Assembly (NCBI GenBank): GCA_050696075.1
Contig: JBOGUF010000018.1
Coordinates: 9,123-73,122, forward strand
Direction: 5' to 3'
Length of the DNA stretch: 64,000 nucleotides
Origin: JBOGUF01 sp050696075
GTDB taxonomy: Bacteria; Chloroflexota; Chloroflexia; Thermomicrobiales; UBA6265
Shown: positions 1 to 8,220 of the stretch, one piece after another
How the letters are laid out: the number at the start of each line of letters is the position of its first letter
Position numbering within the stretch: position 1 is the first letter of the stretch
The notes under the pieces: model-generated
Databases searched by the model: none
Seen by the model: the letters and a program-made list of their open reading frames with translations, nothing else
What the model was told of the DNA's origin: nothing
Made by a program: the position numbers and the translations under genes

Positions 1-593
1 GCCTCCATCATCAGGAAGACGTAGGTGGGGCCGGTGCCGGAGAGGGCGGTCGCCATGTCGACGTACTTCTCCTCCTCGACCCAGAGTTCCTCGCCGAGGG
101 CGCCGAGGACGGTGCGAACGCGCTCGCGGTGGGCCTCGTCGACGTCGACGGTCGAGGTCCAGACGCTCATCCCGGCGCCGATCTGGGCCGGGGTGTTCGG
201 CATGACGCGGGCGATCGCGTCGTGACCAAGGCCCCGGCTGAGCGCACCGATGCCGGCCCCGGCGATGATCGAGATGACGACCTGCTCCGGGTTCAGGCGC
301 CCGTGGAGCTGTTTCATCAGCAGGCCGAGGATTTGGGGCTTGACGGTCAGAAAGACGAGGTCGGCATCGACGATCGCCTCGCGATTGCCCTCGACGGCCT
401 GGATGCCAAAGCGTTGGCTGAGTCGTTCGCGGCGGTCGGCCCGAGGATGACTGGCGATGATGCGATCGGGCTTGAGAAGTCGCCGGTCGAGCAAACCGGC
501 GATCATCGCCTCCGCCATCACGCCCGCGCCGACGAAGGCGAGTTTGGCTCCTTCGAGCGCGTCGCCACCGATCCGTTCAGAAGTCTCGCTCAT
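1..593 (-). CDS. proC: Pyrroline-5-carboxylate reductase, 3' end cut by window edge
   Basis: This gene runs leftwards off the window, so only the first 197 codons are present. The enzyme reduces 1-pyrroline-5-carboxylate to L-proline with NAD(P)H, the last step of proline synthesis in the cytosol. The N-terminal dinucleotide-binding motif FVGAGVMAEAM lies at about residues 20-30, the family motif MPNTP at about residue 130, and the visible part stops inside ALSGTGPTYVF, the start of the ProC signature region. The ATG at 593 gives MSETSERIGG and a normal distance to the Rossmann motif. It is divergent from the thioredoxin-domain gene that starts at 735. The catalytic C-terminal dimerisation domain is outside the window and cannot be judged. 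Confidence 0.9.
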   Translation of the reverse strand, partial: MSETSERIGGDALEGAKLAFVGAGVMAEAMIAGLLDRRLLKPDRIIASHPRADRRERLSQRFGIQAVEGNREAIVDADLVFLTVKPQILGLLMKQLHGRLNPEQVVISIIAGAGIGALSRGLGHDAIARVMPNTPAQIGAGMSVWTSTVDVDEAHRERVRTVLGALGEELWVEEEKYVDMATALSGTGPTYVFLMME

Positions 594-734
594 GACCACC
601 TCAATCATCGTACCAGCCGGATCTGTGGATTGTAGCCGCCGAAGACGGCGCGGGGGCAGCAACCTTGCGCGGGCCTGCGACAATAGGCAGAGCCGGCGGC
701 AATGTCGAGCCGGTAGCGAGAAGCAGACCGGAAA

Positions 735-2822
735 GTGAGCGCAATCGTGCCCAACAGTTTGGCCAACGAAACGAGCCCGTACCTCTTGCAGCACAAGGAC
801 AACCCCGTCGATTGGTACGCGTGGGGGCCGGAGGCGCTGGAGAAGGCGAAGCAAGAGGATAAGCCGATCCTGGTCAGCATCGGCTATTCCGCCTGCCACT
901 GGTGCCATGTGATGGAGCACGAGTCGTTCGAGGATGAAGCGACGGCGGCCTTGATGAACGAACGGTTCGTCAGCATTAAGGTCGACCGCGAGGAGCGCCC
1001 CGACCTCGACTCGATCTACATGTCGGCGGTGCAGGCGATGTCGGGGCACGGCGGCTGGCCGCTGAATTGCTTCCTGACGCCGGAAGGCTCGCCCTTCTAC
1101 GGCGGGACCTATTGGCCGCCAGATGATCGGATGGGGATGCCGAGCTTCACCAAAGTGCTCGAAGCGGTTAGCGACACCTATCGCAACCGGCGCGAGGAGG
1201 TGGTCGAGAACGCCAACCAGATCCGCAAATACCTCGTCGAGGCCAGCGCAACCACGCCGAAGCACGACCCGCTCAACGCCGAGATTATCGATCAGGCCGT
1301 CCGTGGGCTGGCGCGGGCCTTCGACCCGGCTAACGGCGGGTTCGGGGCGGCGCCGAAGTTTCCGCAGCCCGCGCTCGTCGAGTTCTTGCTGCGGACGCAC
1401 CGGCGGTCCGGCGACGATCGGGCGGCGGCAATGGCCAAGCAGACGCTCGATCGGATGGCGGCTGGGGGCATCTACGACCAGATCGGCGGCGGCTTCCACC
1501 GTTACGCCGTGGACGCGATCTGGCTGGTGCCGCACTTCGAGAAGATGCTCTACGACAACGCGCAACTGGCGCGGGCCTATCTCGACGGCTACCGCGCCCT
1601 CGGCGACAAGCAGTACCGGCTGGTCGCAATCCAGATCCTCGACTACGTTCTGCGAGAGATGACAAGCCCGGACGGCGGGTTGTTCGCGACCCAGGATGCC
1701 GATACCGAGGGCGAGGAAGGGAAGTTCTACGTCTGGTCGAAGGCCGAGTTCGATGAGGTGCTCGAGTCCGATGACGCGATTGTTGTTGCCCGCTACTACG
1801 ACGTCACCGACACGGGGAGCTTCGAGGGACACAACGTGCTCAATGTACCCGAGCCGCCGGTAGACGTTGCGAAGCAGCTTGGCATCACGGCTGAGGCGCT
1901 GGAGGAAACAGTCGAGCGCGCAAAGGGCAAGCTCTACAAAGCCCGTGAAAAGCGGGTTCGACCCGGCCGCGACGAGAAGGTGCTAACAAGCTGGAATGGG
2001 CTGATGTTGCGGGCGTTTGCCGAGGCGTCGCGGGTTTTTGGCAGGGCAGATTATCGGGATGCGGCTGAGCGAAATGCCACATTTCTGCTGGAGAGACTGT
2101 CTCGAGACGGCAAATTGCTGCACAGCTTTAAGGACGGCGTCGCCAAGATTCCTGCTTTTCTCGACGACTACGCGAACTTGATCGACGGTTTGATCGCGCT
2201 CTACGAAGCGACGTTCGAGCGGCGCTGGCTGGATGAGGCGCTGCGACTGACTGAGACGATGATTGAGGACTTCGCGGACAAAGACGGCGTCGGCTTCTAT
2301 GATACCGGCGTCGGGCACGAGGACTTGATCAGCCGGCCGCGCGACCTGCAAGACGGCGCGACGCCGGCCGGGAACTCCGTCGCCGCCTCGGTTTTGCTGA
2401 AGCTGGCGGCGATGACGAGCAATGAGGAGTATCAGCGGCGGGCGACGGCGCTCCTCGGCACGATGGCTCGGCCGATGGCCGAGCATCCGACCGGTTTTGG
2501 GCGTTTCCTTTCGGCGCTCGACGCCTACTTGGCAACGCCGCGTGAAGTCGCCATCGCCGGGAAGCGCGGCGATGCGACAATCGAGGCGTTTGCGGCCGAA
2601 GTCTACCGTCGGTACGAACCGAACGCGGTGATCGGCCTGGCCGATCCGGACGACCCGGCGTTGGCTGAGCGCTTACCGTTCCTCGCCAACCGTCCGATGC
2701 GGGACGGCGCCGTGACCGCCTATCTCTGCGAGCGCTACGCCTGTTTGCCGCCCGTCACCGACCCTGCCGACCTGGCGATCCAGCTCGAACAAGGGACGGG
2801 GATCGGGTGGCAGGAGTTTTAG
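735..2822 (+). CDS. Thioredoxin domain-containing protein, YyaL/DUF255 (Spermatogenesis-associated protein 20-like) family
   Basis: The 695-residue protein has the usual length and order of this family: an N-terminal thioredoxin-like domain (about residues 1-170) with the motif CHWCH, so a CxxC pair at residues 54-57, then a long alpha/alpha-toroid domain of the type seen in N-acylglucosamine epimerases. The start is GTG, giving SAIVPNSLANETSPYLL, which matches where the conserved N-terminus of the family begins. The biochemical role of the family is unsettled; a redox or disulfide function of the CxxC site is inference. It is followed after only 3 bases by a DUF488 gene, so the four genes up to 4630 look like one operon. 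Cytosolic: no signal peptide is visible. Confidence 0.88.
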   Translation: MSAIVPNSLANETSPYLLQHKDNPVDWYAWGPEALEKAKQEDKPILVSIGYSACHWCHVMEHESFEDEATAALMNERFVSIKVDREERPDLDSIYMSAVQAMSGHGGWPLNCFLTPEGSPFYGGTYWPPDDRMGMPSFTKVLEAVSDTYRNRREEVVENANQIRKYLVEASATTPKHDPLNAEIIDQAVRGLARAFDPANGGFGAAPKFPQPALVEFLLRTHRRSGDDRAAAMAKQTLDRMAAGGIYDQIGGGFHRYAVDAIWLVPHFEKMLYDNAQLARAYLDGYRALGDKQYRLVAIQILDYVLREMTSPDGGLFATQDADTEGEEGKFYVWSKAEFDEVLESDDAIVVARYYDVTDTGSFEGHNVLNVPEPPVDVAKQLGITAEALEETVERAKGKLYKAREKRVRPGRDEKVLTSWNGLMLRAFAEASRVFGRADYRDAAERNATFLLERLSRDGKLLHSFKDGVAKIPAFLDDYANLIDGLIALYEATFERRWLDEALRLTETMIEDFADKDGVGFYDTGVGHEDLISRPRDLQDGATPAGNSVAASVLLKLAAMTSNEEYQRRATALLGTMARPMAEHPTGFGRFLSALDAYLATPREVAIAGKRGDATIEAFAAEVYRRYEPNAVIGLADPDDPALAERLPFLANRPMRDGAVTAYLCERYACLPPVTDPADLAIQLEQGTGIGWQEF

Positions 2823-2825
2823 GGG

Positions 2826-3350
2826 ATGCCGACACTGCCAGCGATCTATTCCATTGGACACAGCAATCTTGCGATCGAGGCGTTCATTGAACGTCTCCAT
2901 CAGAACGGAGTCGAGGCGATCGTCGACGTGCGGAGCGCGCCGTACAGCCAGTTCAATCCGCGGTTCAACCGGGAGGACTTGGTGCGGTCTCTGGATAGGG
3001 CCGGCATCGCGTACGCCTTTGCCGGTGAGTATCTGGGTGGGCGGCCGAAGGACCCGGCGTGCTACAAGAACGGCGTCGTGCCGGAGGGGAAGGCCGATTA
3101 CCTCAATCTGGTCGACTATAAGGCGGTCGCGCGGCTACCCTCCTTCCTGAACGGGCTTGCGCGGCTGCTGGAGATTGCCGGAGAATCGCGCACGGCGATG
3201 ATGTGCAGCGAAGAGGATCCAGATCATTGCCACCGCCACCATCTGATTGCGCAATCGTTGCTGGACCGCGACGTCGCTGTGCTGCACATTCGCGGCAATG
3301 GCGAGATTGAGGAAGCGCAACGCGAGGCGGAGCAGTTGAGCTTGCTCTGA
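2826..3350 (+). CDS. DUF488 family protein (first of two)
   Basis: The 174-residue protein opens with the DUF488 hallmark IYSIGHSN and VDVRSAPYS, followed by the late Cys/His signature CSEEDPDHCHR at residues 127-137. The function of DUF488 is not established; members occur in operons linked to nucleic acid or stress functions, so a nuclease, glycosidase or modification role is only a guess. It begins 3 bases after the thioredoxin-domain gene and ends 17 bases before a second, diverged DUF488 gene, so the two are probably co-transcribed. The two copies keep the same terminal motif, which suggests both are under selection. Confidence 0.85.
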   Translation: MPTLPAIYSIGHSNLAIEAFIERLHQNGVEAIVDVRSAPYSQFNPRFNREDLVRSLDRAGIAYAFAGEYLGGRPKDPACYKNGVVPEGKADYLNLVDYKAVARLPSFLNGLARLLEIAGESRTAMMCSEEDPDHCHRHHLIAQSLLDRDVAVLHIRGNGEIEEAQREAEQLSLL

Positions 3351-3367
3351 AGCGGAGGATCGGCCCT

Positions 3368-3808
3368 GTGCGGATCTATACCATCGGCTTTACCCGAAAA
3401 CCCGCCGAACGGTTTTTTGAGCTGATCCGCACCAACGGCGTCGAGCGCCTCGTCGACATTCGCCTCCATCCCGACGGCCAACTCGCCGGGTTCGCGAAGA
3501 AGGGCGATCTGCCCTACTTCCTGCGCGAGCTCGCGGGTTGCGACTATGAACATTGTCCGATTCTGGCTCCGACCTCGGAAATATTCACCGACTACCGCAA
3601 GGATCATCGCTGGGACCGGTACGTTGAACGGTTCGAGGCGTTGATGGACGATCGAGGGATTCCGGGCGCGTTAGATCGGCAGAAGTTCGAGGCGATCACG
3701 TCCTGTTTGCTGTGCAGCGAGCACACGCCGGATCAGTGCCATCGTCGGCTGGTGGCGGAGCGCTTGGCGGCAGCGTGGCCGGGGACCGAGATCGTCCATC
3801 TCGTGTAG
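3368..3808 (+). CDS. DUF488 family protein (second of two)
   Basis: This is a shorter 146-residue DUF488 protein starting at a GTG (RIYTIGFTRKPAERF). The conserved early block IYTIGF, the VDIRLHPDGQL region and the terminal CSEHTPDQCHR at residues 116-126 are all present. It is clearly distinct in sequence from the preceding DUF488 protein, so this is an old pair and not a recent duplication. Spacing of 17 and 18 bases to its neighbours supports one transcript. A conserved tandem pair followed by a nucleic-acid-binding-fold protein hints at a joint complex, which is inference. Confidence 0.85.
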   Translation: MRIYTIGFTRKPAERFFELIRTNGVERLVDIRLHPDGQLAGFAKKGDLPYFLRELAGCDYEHCPILAPTSEIFTDYRKDHRWDRYVERFEALMDDRGIPGALDRQKFEAITSCLLCSEHTPDQCHRRLVAERLAAAWPGTEIVHLV

Positions 3809-3826
3809 CGAGGCAGGAGCCGGGCC

Positions 3827-4630
3827 GTGGCGAGGCGACCGGTCATCATCACCGACCTGACGCGCATGGGCGGCGAGCGTGTCTGCATCGCCGGGTACGT
3901 GAAGGAAGGCTTGGACGCCTATTCCTGCGTCCGACCACTCTTTCGCAACGGCACGCTCGACGAGCGGTGGCTTTACGTCCATGGCGATCCGGTCGTGCGG
4001 CCATTCGCGGTCGTCGAGCTCGACTTCGTCCAGGCCCGGCCGCAACCGCCGCACACGGAAGACTGGCACGTCGCGCCGGGTCATCGCGAGCGGATTCGCC
4101 TGTTGGACGAAGACGAGCGTTGGGATCTGCTGACCAGGATCGATGACGGCGCGGTCTCGGAGATCTTCGGTACGGAGATTCACCACGAGGTTGGCGATTA
4201 CTTACTCGACGGCCAAGGCAGCCGTTCGCTCGGTACGATCTTTCCTGCCCGCGTCAACGAGGTGGTCTACGGGCCACGTCCTGTTACAAATCGGTGGGAA
4301 TACCGGATCGGCTTCGAGGACCAATCGGGGCGTGGCTACCGGTTGACCGTGACCGATTTGGCCTTTCGGTATGGTCTTGACCATGCGCGGACGGAACGCG
4401 TACTGTCGCCGACCAAACTATCTGAGCGGATGACTGCCTTCTTTCAACGAGCTGACCACGTCGCGTTGCGGATTGGGTTGGCGCGGGGATGGGAGAAGCA
4501 TCCAGAGCGGTGCTATTTGCAGATTACGGGGGTGTATACGCGGCCGGATTACCTGAGCGGTCGGTGTCATGCCGATTTTCATCGGCCGGAAGCGCTGGAG
4601 CCGTTGGATTTGGCGGACGTGCCGTTTTGA
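3827..4630 (+). CDS. Dual-OB-domain-like protein downstream of the DUF488 pair
   Basis: The GTG-initiated 267-residue protein begins VIITDLTRMGGERVCIAGY and soon has CVRPLFRNG, an arrangement I associate with the 'dual OB-containing domain' family, in which a small beta-rich N-terminal module reads out a Cys-containing strand and a following RP motif. No catalytic motif is obvious. OB folds usually bind nucleic acid, so the protein could be the binding partner of the two DUF488 proteins in the same operon. The family assignment is from memory of the pattern and not from a search, so it is moderate; the operonic position is directly visible. Confidence 0.58.
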   Translation: MARRPVIITDLTRMGGERVCIAGYVKEGLDAYSCVRPLFRNGTLDERWLYVHGDPVVRPFAVVELDFVQARPQPPHTEDWHVAPGHRERIRLLDEDERWDLLTRIDDGAVSEIFGTEIHHEVGDYLLDGQGSRSLGTIFPARVNEVVYGPRPVTNRWEYRIGFEDQSGRGYRLTVTDLAFRYGLDHARTERVLSPTKLSERMTAFFQRADHVALRIGLARGWEKHPERCYLQITGVYTRPDYLSGRCHADFHRPEALEPLDLADVPF

Positions 4631-4646
4631 TTGACGTACGCCTGTT

Positions 4647-5423
4647 TCAGTGAATGCGGGAGCGAGCGGTGACGGGGTTGCGGAGGGTGCCGATGCCGCC
4701 GACGGTAACGTCGATGACGTCGCCAGGGGTGAGGGGGCCGACGCCGAAGGGGGTGCCGGTCATGATGACGTCGCCGGGGTGCAGGGTCATGATGTGGGAG
4801 ATGAAGCTTATCAGGAAGGGGATAGGAAAGAGCATGTCGGCGGTGGTGGCGGACTGGCGAACTTCGCCGTTGAGGCGTGATTCGACCTTGACGCTCGTCG
4901 GGTCGAGGTCAGTTTCGATCCAGGGACCGAGGGGGCAGTAGGTATCGAAGCCTTTAGCGCGGACCCGTTGCCCATCCTTGCCCTGGAGGGTGCGATCGGA
5001 GACATCGTTGCCGCAGGTGTAGCCGAGGACGTGGTTCAGGGCACCGGATTCCGGGGCTCGTCGTGAAGTGCGGCCGATGACGACGACGACCTCGGCCTCG
5101 TAGTGGGTCGGGTGGTCGAGGTGGGCAATCTCGATCGGCTGGTCCGGGCCGATCACGGCCGACGGCGGTTTCATGAAGATGACCGGCTCGTCGGGGATCT
5201 GGCGGGTAGCGTCGCGCTCGGTGACGAGGGCCGCGTAGTTGAGACCGACACAGACGATCTTGCCGGGATCGAGCGGCGCCATGAGGTTGATCGACGCCAG
5301 CGGCCCGATCTCGTCGCCCTTTGCCAGAGCGGCGAAGAGGTCGCCATTGGCGGCAAAGACGGTCTTGTGTTCGACGACTCCCATTGCCGGGCCGTCGTGC
5401 CCGACGTAGCGTACGATCCTCAT
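4647..5423 (-). CDS. Fumarylacetoacetate hydrolase family protein
   Basis: The 258-residue protein matches the single-domain FAH family, whose members hydrolyse or decarboxylate C-C bonds in acylpyruvates and related keto acids. Visible hallmarks are VCVGLNY, FMKPPSAVIGP, the metal-ligand motif HYEAEVVVVIG (E109 and E111), GND with D140, the lysine of KGFDTYCPLGPW, and MTGTPFGVGPL. An in-frame upstream extension to 5666 is open, but the ATG at 5423 gives the normal family start MRIVRY and has a purine-rich GAGAGG upstream, so the longer frame is rejected. It is divergent from the kinase-like gene at 5603 and converges on the dual-OB gene. The substrate cannot be told from sequence. Confidence 0.9.
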   Translation of the reverse strand: MRIVRYVGHDGPAMGVVEHKTVFAANGDLFAALAKGDEIGPLASINLMAPLDPGKIVCVGLNYAALVTERDATRQIPDEPVIFMKPPSAVIGPDQPIEIAHLDHPTHYEAEVVVVIGRTSRRAPESGALNHVLGYTCGNDVSDRTLQGKDGQRVRAKGFDTYCPLGPWIETDLDPTSVKVESRLNGEVRQSATTADMLFPIPFLISFISHIMTLHPGDVIMTGTPFGVGPLTPGDVIDVTVGGIGTLRNPVTARSRIH

Positions 5424-5478
5424 CCTTGACCTCTCGGTGACTTTTCCCAATCCAGCACGCCTATTTTGCATGAGATGT

Positions 5479-5499
5479 GTGCTTCGTGCTTCGTGTTTC
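5479..5499. repeat. Heptamer tandem repeat, unit GTGCTTC
   Basis: Three consecutive 7-bp units (GTGCTTC, GTGCTTC, GTGTTTC) lie in the divergent spacer between the FAH-family gene and the SCO1664-type gene. The array belongs to a window-wide set of 7-bp-period repeats whose unit sequence differs from site to site. Confidence 0.7.
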
Positions 5500-5602
5500 G
5501 ATGCCTGACCGGGGTAGAATCCGAACGGGTCCGCGCGGCCGTATGATCTTCCACCGGCCGCACGGCACGAGGCGCGGACGACGAATAGTTGGACACGGAA
5601 CG

Positions 5603-6379
5603 ATGCCCGACCTTTTCCTCGAATTGCGGCATAGCGACAACGAGGCGGGCGCAACGCCGCCCCCACCCCTCTCGGAAGCGGACGCGCTGGTGTTGCTGCG
5701 GGAGTCGGAGATCGTCGCCAGCCGCTTGATCCCGTGGGGATCGAACTACTCCTTTGCCGTCGCCCTGGAAGCGCCGGACGGGCGGGATCAGCTCGCCATC
5801 TACAAGCCGCGCAGCGGCGAGGCGCCGCTCTACGATTTTCCGGACGGCACCCTCTACCTGCGGGAGACGGCCGCCTATCTGCTCAGCAAGCTCCTCGGCT
5901 GGGACTTCGTGCCGCCGACGATCGTGCGCGGCGGTCCGCACGGCATCGGCAGCCTTCAGCTTTATGTTTATCCAGAAGCGGAGTCCGCGGCGAGCCAGGA
6001 GTATTGGCAGGGCTGCGCGCCGGAGATCGAGCGGGTCGTCCTCTTCGACCACATCGCTAACAACGCCGACCGCAAGAACGGGCATTGCCTGCGGGATCAG
6101 TTCGGCCAGGTGTGGGGGATCGACCACGGCCTGACCTTCAATCAGGCGCCGAAGATGCGGACCGTCCTTTGGCAGTACGTCGGACAACCGATCAACCTGG
6201 CGTTTCTCGACGACTTGGTCGCCTTGCGTCGTCGCGAACCGGAGGTCCGCGCGACGCTGCGCGACTACCTCATCCGGGCCGAAGTCGACGCCCTCTTTGC
6301 CCGCACAGACCGTCTTATCGAGTCGGGGCACTATCCCCTGCTCAACCCGCGCCGCAATATCCCCTACGGCTGGTGGTGA
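5603..6379 (+). CDS. SCO1664 family protein, PI3/PI4-kinase-like fold
   Basis: The 258-residue protein resembles the SCO1664 family known mainly from actinobacteria and distantly related to phosphatidylinositol 3-/4-kinases. Visible kinase-like elements are IYKPR with K68 (the ATP-binding lysine), then FDHIANNADRKNGH with D156 as catalytic-loop aspartate, and WGIDHGLTF with D174 as the DFG-equivalent metal ligand. The ATG at 5603 was chosen over an in-frame extension to 5477 because upstream codons run through a heptamer repeat and give no family-like sequence. Whether it phosphorylates a lipid, a protein or a small molecule is unknown. The gene stands alone, with a 177-base gap to importer A. 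Confidence 0.8.
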   Translation: MPDLFLELRHSDNEAGATPPPPLSEADALVLLRESEIVASRLIPWGSNYSFAVALEAPDGRDQLAIYKPRSGEAPLYDFPDGTLYLRETAAYLLSKLLGWDFVPPTIVRGGPHGIGSLQLYVYPEAESAASQEYWQGCAPEIERVVLFDHIANNADRKNGHCLRDQFGQVWGIDHGLTFNQAPKMRTVLWQYVGQPINLAFLDDLVALRRREPEVRATLRDYLIRAEVDALFARTDRLIESGHYPLLNPRRNIPYGWW

Positions 6380-6556
6380 GGAATCAGCGGTTGCTGTTCC
6401 GCGTCGGTCGTGCCGGAACGGTGCGATCTTGACAGGCTCGCGTCACGGGGATACGTTGAACGTCGTCCGTTCCCTTCGCGCGAGTATTGGACCAGGCCCG
6501 ACGAACGGGCCGGCCGCGAGGGTATTCGCTTCGAGGATGCAGCGAGAGGAGGAACA

Positions 6557-7864
6557 ATGATGTCGCGGGAGAGAATGCTTGCTCACCATGGGGTCGATTC
6601 GCGCTTCTTCAGCCGGCGTGACGTGTTGAAGTCGGTCCTCGTTTCGGGCGGGGCCGTTGCCTGGGTTGGGTTCGGAGGCGCGCCGAAGCTTGCGGCGCAA
6701 GATCAGGTCACGATCAAGCAGTGGTACCACCAGTACGGTGAGGAGGGGACGCAGGAGGCGGCGTTCCGGTATGCCGAGGAGTTCACGGCGGCGCACCCTG
6801 ATATCGCGGTCGAAGTGACGTGGGTGCCGGGCGACTATGGCTCCGCGCTGTCGGCGGCGCTGCTGACCGATGAAGGGCCGGACGTCTACGAGACCTCCCC
6901 GACGGTGGCGATGGTCAAGGCGGAGCAGTGCGCGCCGCTCGACGACCTCTACACCGAGGAGGTCAAGGCCGACTTCCACCCGAACAACATCGCCGTCAAC
7001 ACGATCGGCGAGAACATCTACGGCATCAAGATGATCGACGACATGGGGATGCTCTACTACCGGACGAGCATCCTCGAGGCCGCGGGCGTGGCGCCGCCGA
7101 CGACGATGGACGAGGTCATCGCGGCGGCCCAGGCGCTCGACACCGGTCGCCAGAAGGGGTTGTTCCTGGGGAACGACGGCGGCATCGCCGCGCTGTTGAC
7201 GATCGCCCCTTGGTCGGCCGGCAGCGACTTCCTCGATCCGGCCGAAGGCCAGATCATCTTCAGCAACGAGCGGACCGTTCTCGCGTACCAGAAGGTCAAG
7301 GAGCTCAACGACTCCGGCGCACTCCTGATTGGCGCGCCGACCGACTGGTGGGACCCGTCGGCCTTCACCCAGGGGCTGTCAGCGATGCAATGGACCGGGC
7401 TCTGGGCGATGCCGGGGATCCGGGCCGCGATTGGCGACGACTTCGGCGTGCTGCCGTGGCCGGCGCTCGACGCTGAAGGGACGCCGGCGACCTTCTGGGG
7501 CGGGTGGAACGAGCTGGTCAACGGTCAGACGCGGTACATGGAGCAGGCCAAGCGGCTGGCGAGCTGGCTCTGGATCGAGAACACGGATATCCAGCAGGAC
7601 TGGTCGCTCAGCTACGGCTTCCACGTGCCGCCGCGGCAGAGCGCGGCGGCGTCGGCCGAGCCGCTGCAGGATGGGCCGCCGGCCGAAGCGGTCACGTTCC
7701 TGAACGACCACGGGCGGATCATGCCGCCGCAGTGGACGGGGGCGATGGGCACGCTCCTCACCACGGCGGTCACGAATATCGTCAAGAACAACGCCGACGC
7801 GGCTGCCGAGGTGGCCTCCGCCGCCGAGCAGTGCCAGGCCGAGCTGGATCAAGTGCTGGCGTAG
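6557..7864 (+). CDS. Extracellular sugar-binding protein of ABC importer A (CUT1 type)
   Basis: This 435-residue protein is a cluster-B-type solute-binding protein. Its N-terminus holds a twin-arginine-type signal: SRRDVLK at residues 19-25, then a hydrophobic stretch ending near KLAAQD, so it is probably exported folded and kept at the cell surface. Mature features include IKQWYHQYGEE and a Trp-rich ligand region. The ATG at 6557 follows AGAGGAGG at 6545-6552 at good spacing; the longer open frame from 6410 has no such site. Two permease genes and a GH2 glycosidase follow, so the ligand is probably an oligosaccharide or glycoside. The binding-protein gene is separated from the permeases by 356 bases holding two palindromes. 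Confidence 0.9.
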   Translation: MMSRERMLAHHGVDSRFFSRRDVLKSVLVSGGAVAWVGFGGAPKLAAQDQVTIKQWYHQYGEEGTQEAAFRYAEEFTAAHPDIAVEVTWVPGDYGSALSAALLTDEGPDVYETSPTVAMVKAEQCAPLDDLYTEEVKADFHPNNIAVNTIGENIYGIKMIDDMGMLYYRTSILEAAGVAPPTTMDEVIAAAQALDTGRQKGLFLGNDGGIAALLTIAPWSAGSDFLDPAEGQIIFSNERTVLAYQKVKELNDSGALLIGAPTDWWDPSAFTQGLSAMQWTGLWAMPGIRAAIGDDFGVLPWPALDAEGTPATFWGGWNELVNGQTRYMEQAKRLASWLWIENTDIQQDWSLSYGFHVPPRQSAAASAEPLQDGPPAEAVTFLNDHGRIMPPQWTGAMGTLLTTAVTNIVKNNADAAAEVASAAEQCQAELDQVLA

Positions 7865-7920
7865 GCCGCGAGCGCTTACCGTCATTCTGAACGCGCCCAA
7901 CGACGTCTGGAGTGCTCGCA

Positions 7921-8042
7921 CCGTCATGCTGACCGAAGGGAAGCATCCCCCGGCGCAGCCGCTCCGTCGTGCTCCCCCAGGATTGGGGGTCGGGGGGCCG
8001 CTGCGCTTCGCGCGGGGATGTTTCGATACCTCAGCATGACGG
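7921..8042. repeat. Dispersed palindromic element, copy R1
   Basis: The element is bounded by a perfect 12-bp inverted repeat, CCGTCATGCTGA at 7921-7932 and TCAGCATGACGG at 8031-8042. Its interior (GAAGCATCCCCCGG ... CTGCGCTTCGCGCGGGGATG) is shared with copies near 56.7 kb and, inverted, near 61.2 kb. R1 also carries a private hairpin, CCCCCA...TGGGGG, near its centre. It sits between the binding-protein gene and the first permease gene of importer A. Confidence 0.85.
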
Positions 8043-8062
8043 CTTGGCCGTGACAGACTACT

Positions 8063-8130
8063 GAGCTTGTCGAAGGATCCGCCTCTACCTAACCAAAATT
8101 CTCACCAAAGGCGGATTCCTCGACAAGCTC
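8063..8130. repeat. Long inverted repeat between binding-protein and permease genes
   Basis: A 22-base arm beginning GAGCTTGTCGAAGG at 8063-8084 is complementary to 8109-8130 with 20 of 22 matches, separated by a 24-base loop. The spacer between the two genes of importer A thus holds this hairpin plus element R1 and no gene. In a transcript the two hairpins could stabilise the upstream binding-protein message or terminate partially; this is inference. Confidence 0.8.
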
Positions 8131-8220
8131 GGAATGACGATGGAGGCGGTCGGGATGACCGCGGCGCGCGGCATGACGGGGTGCGTGTGCGGCGCGATTG
8201 CCTGGAGAGAGGCGGACCGG

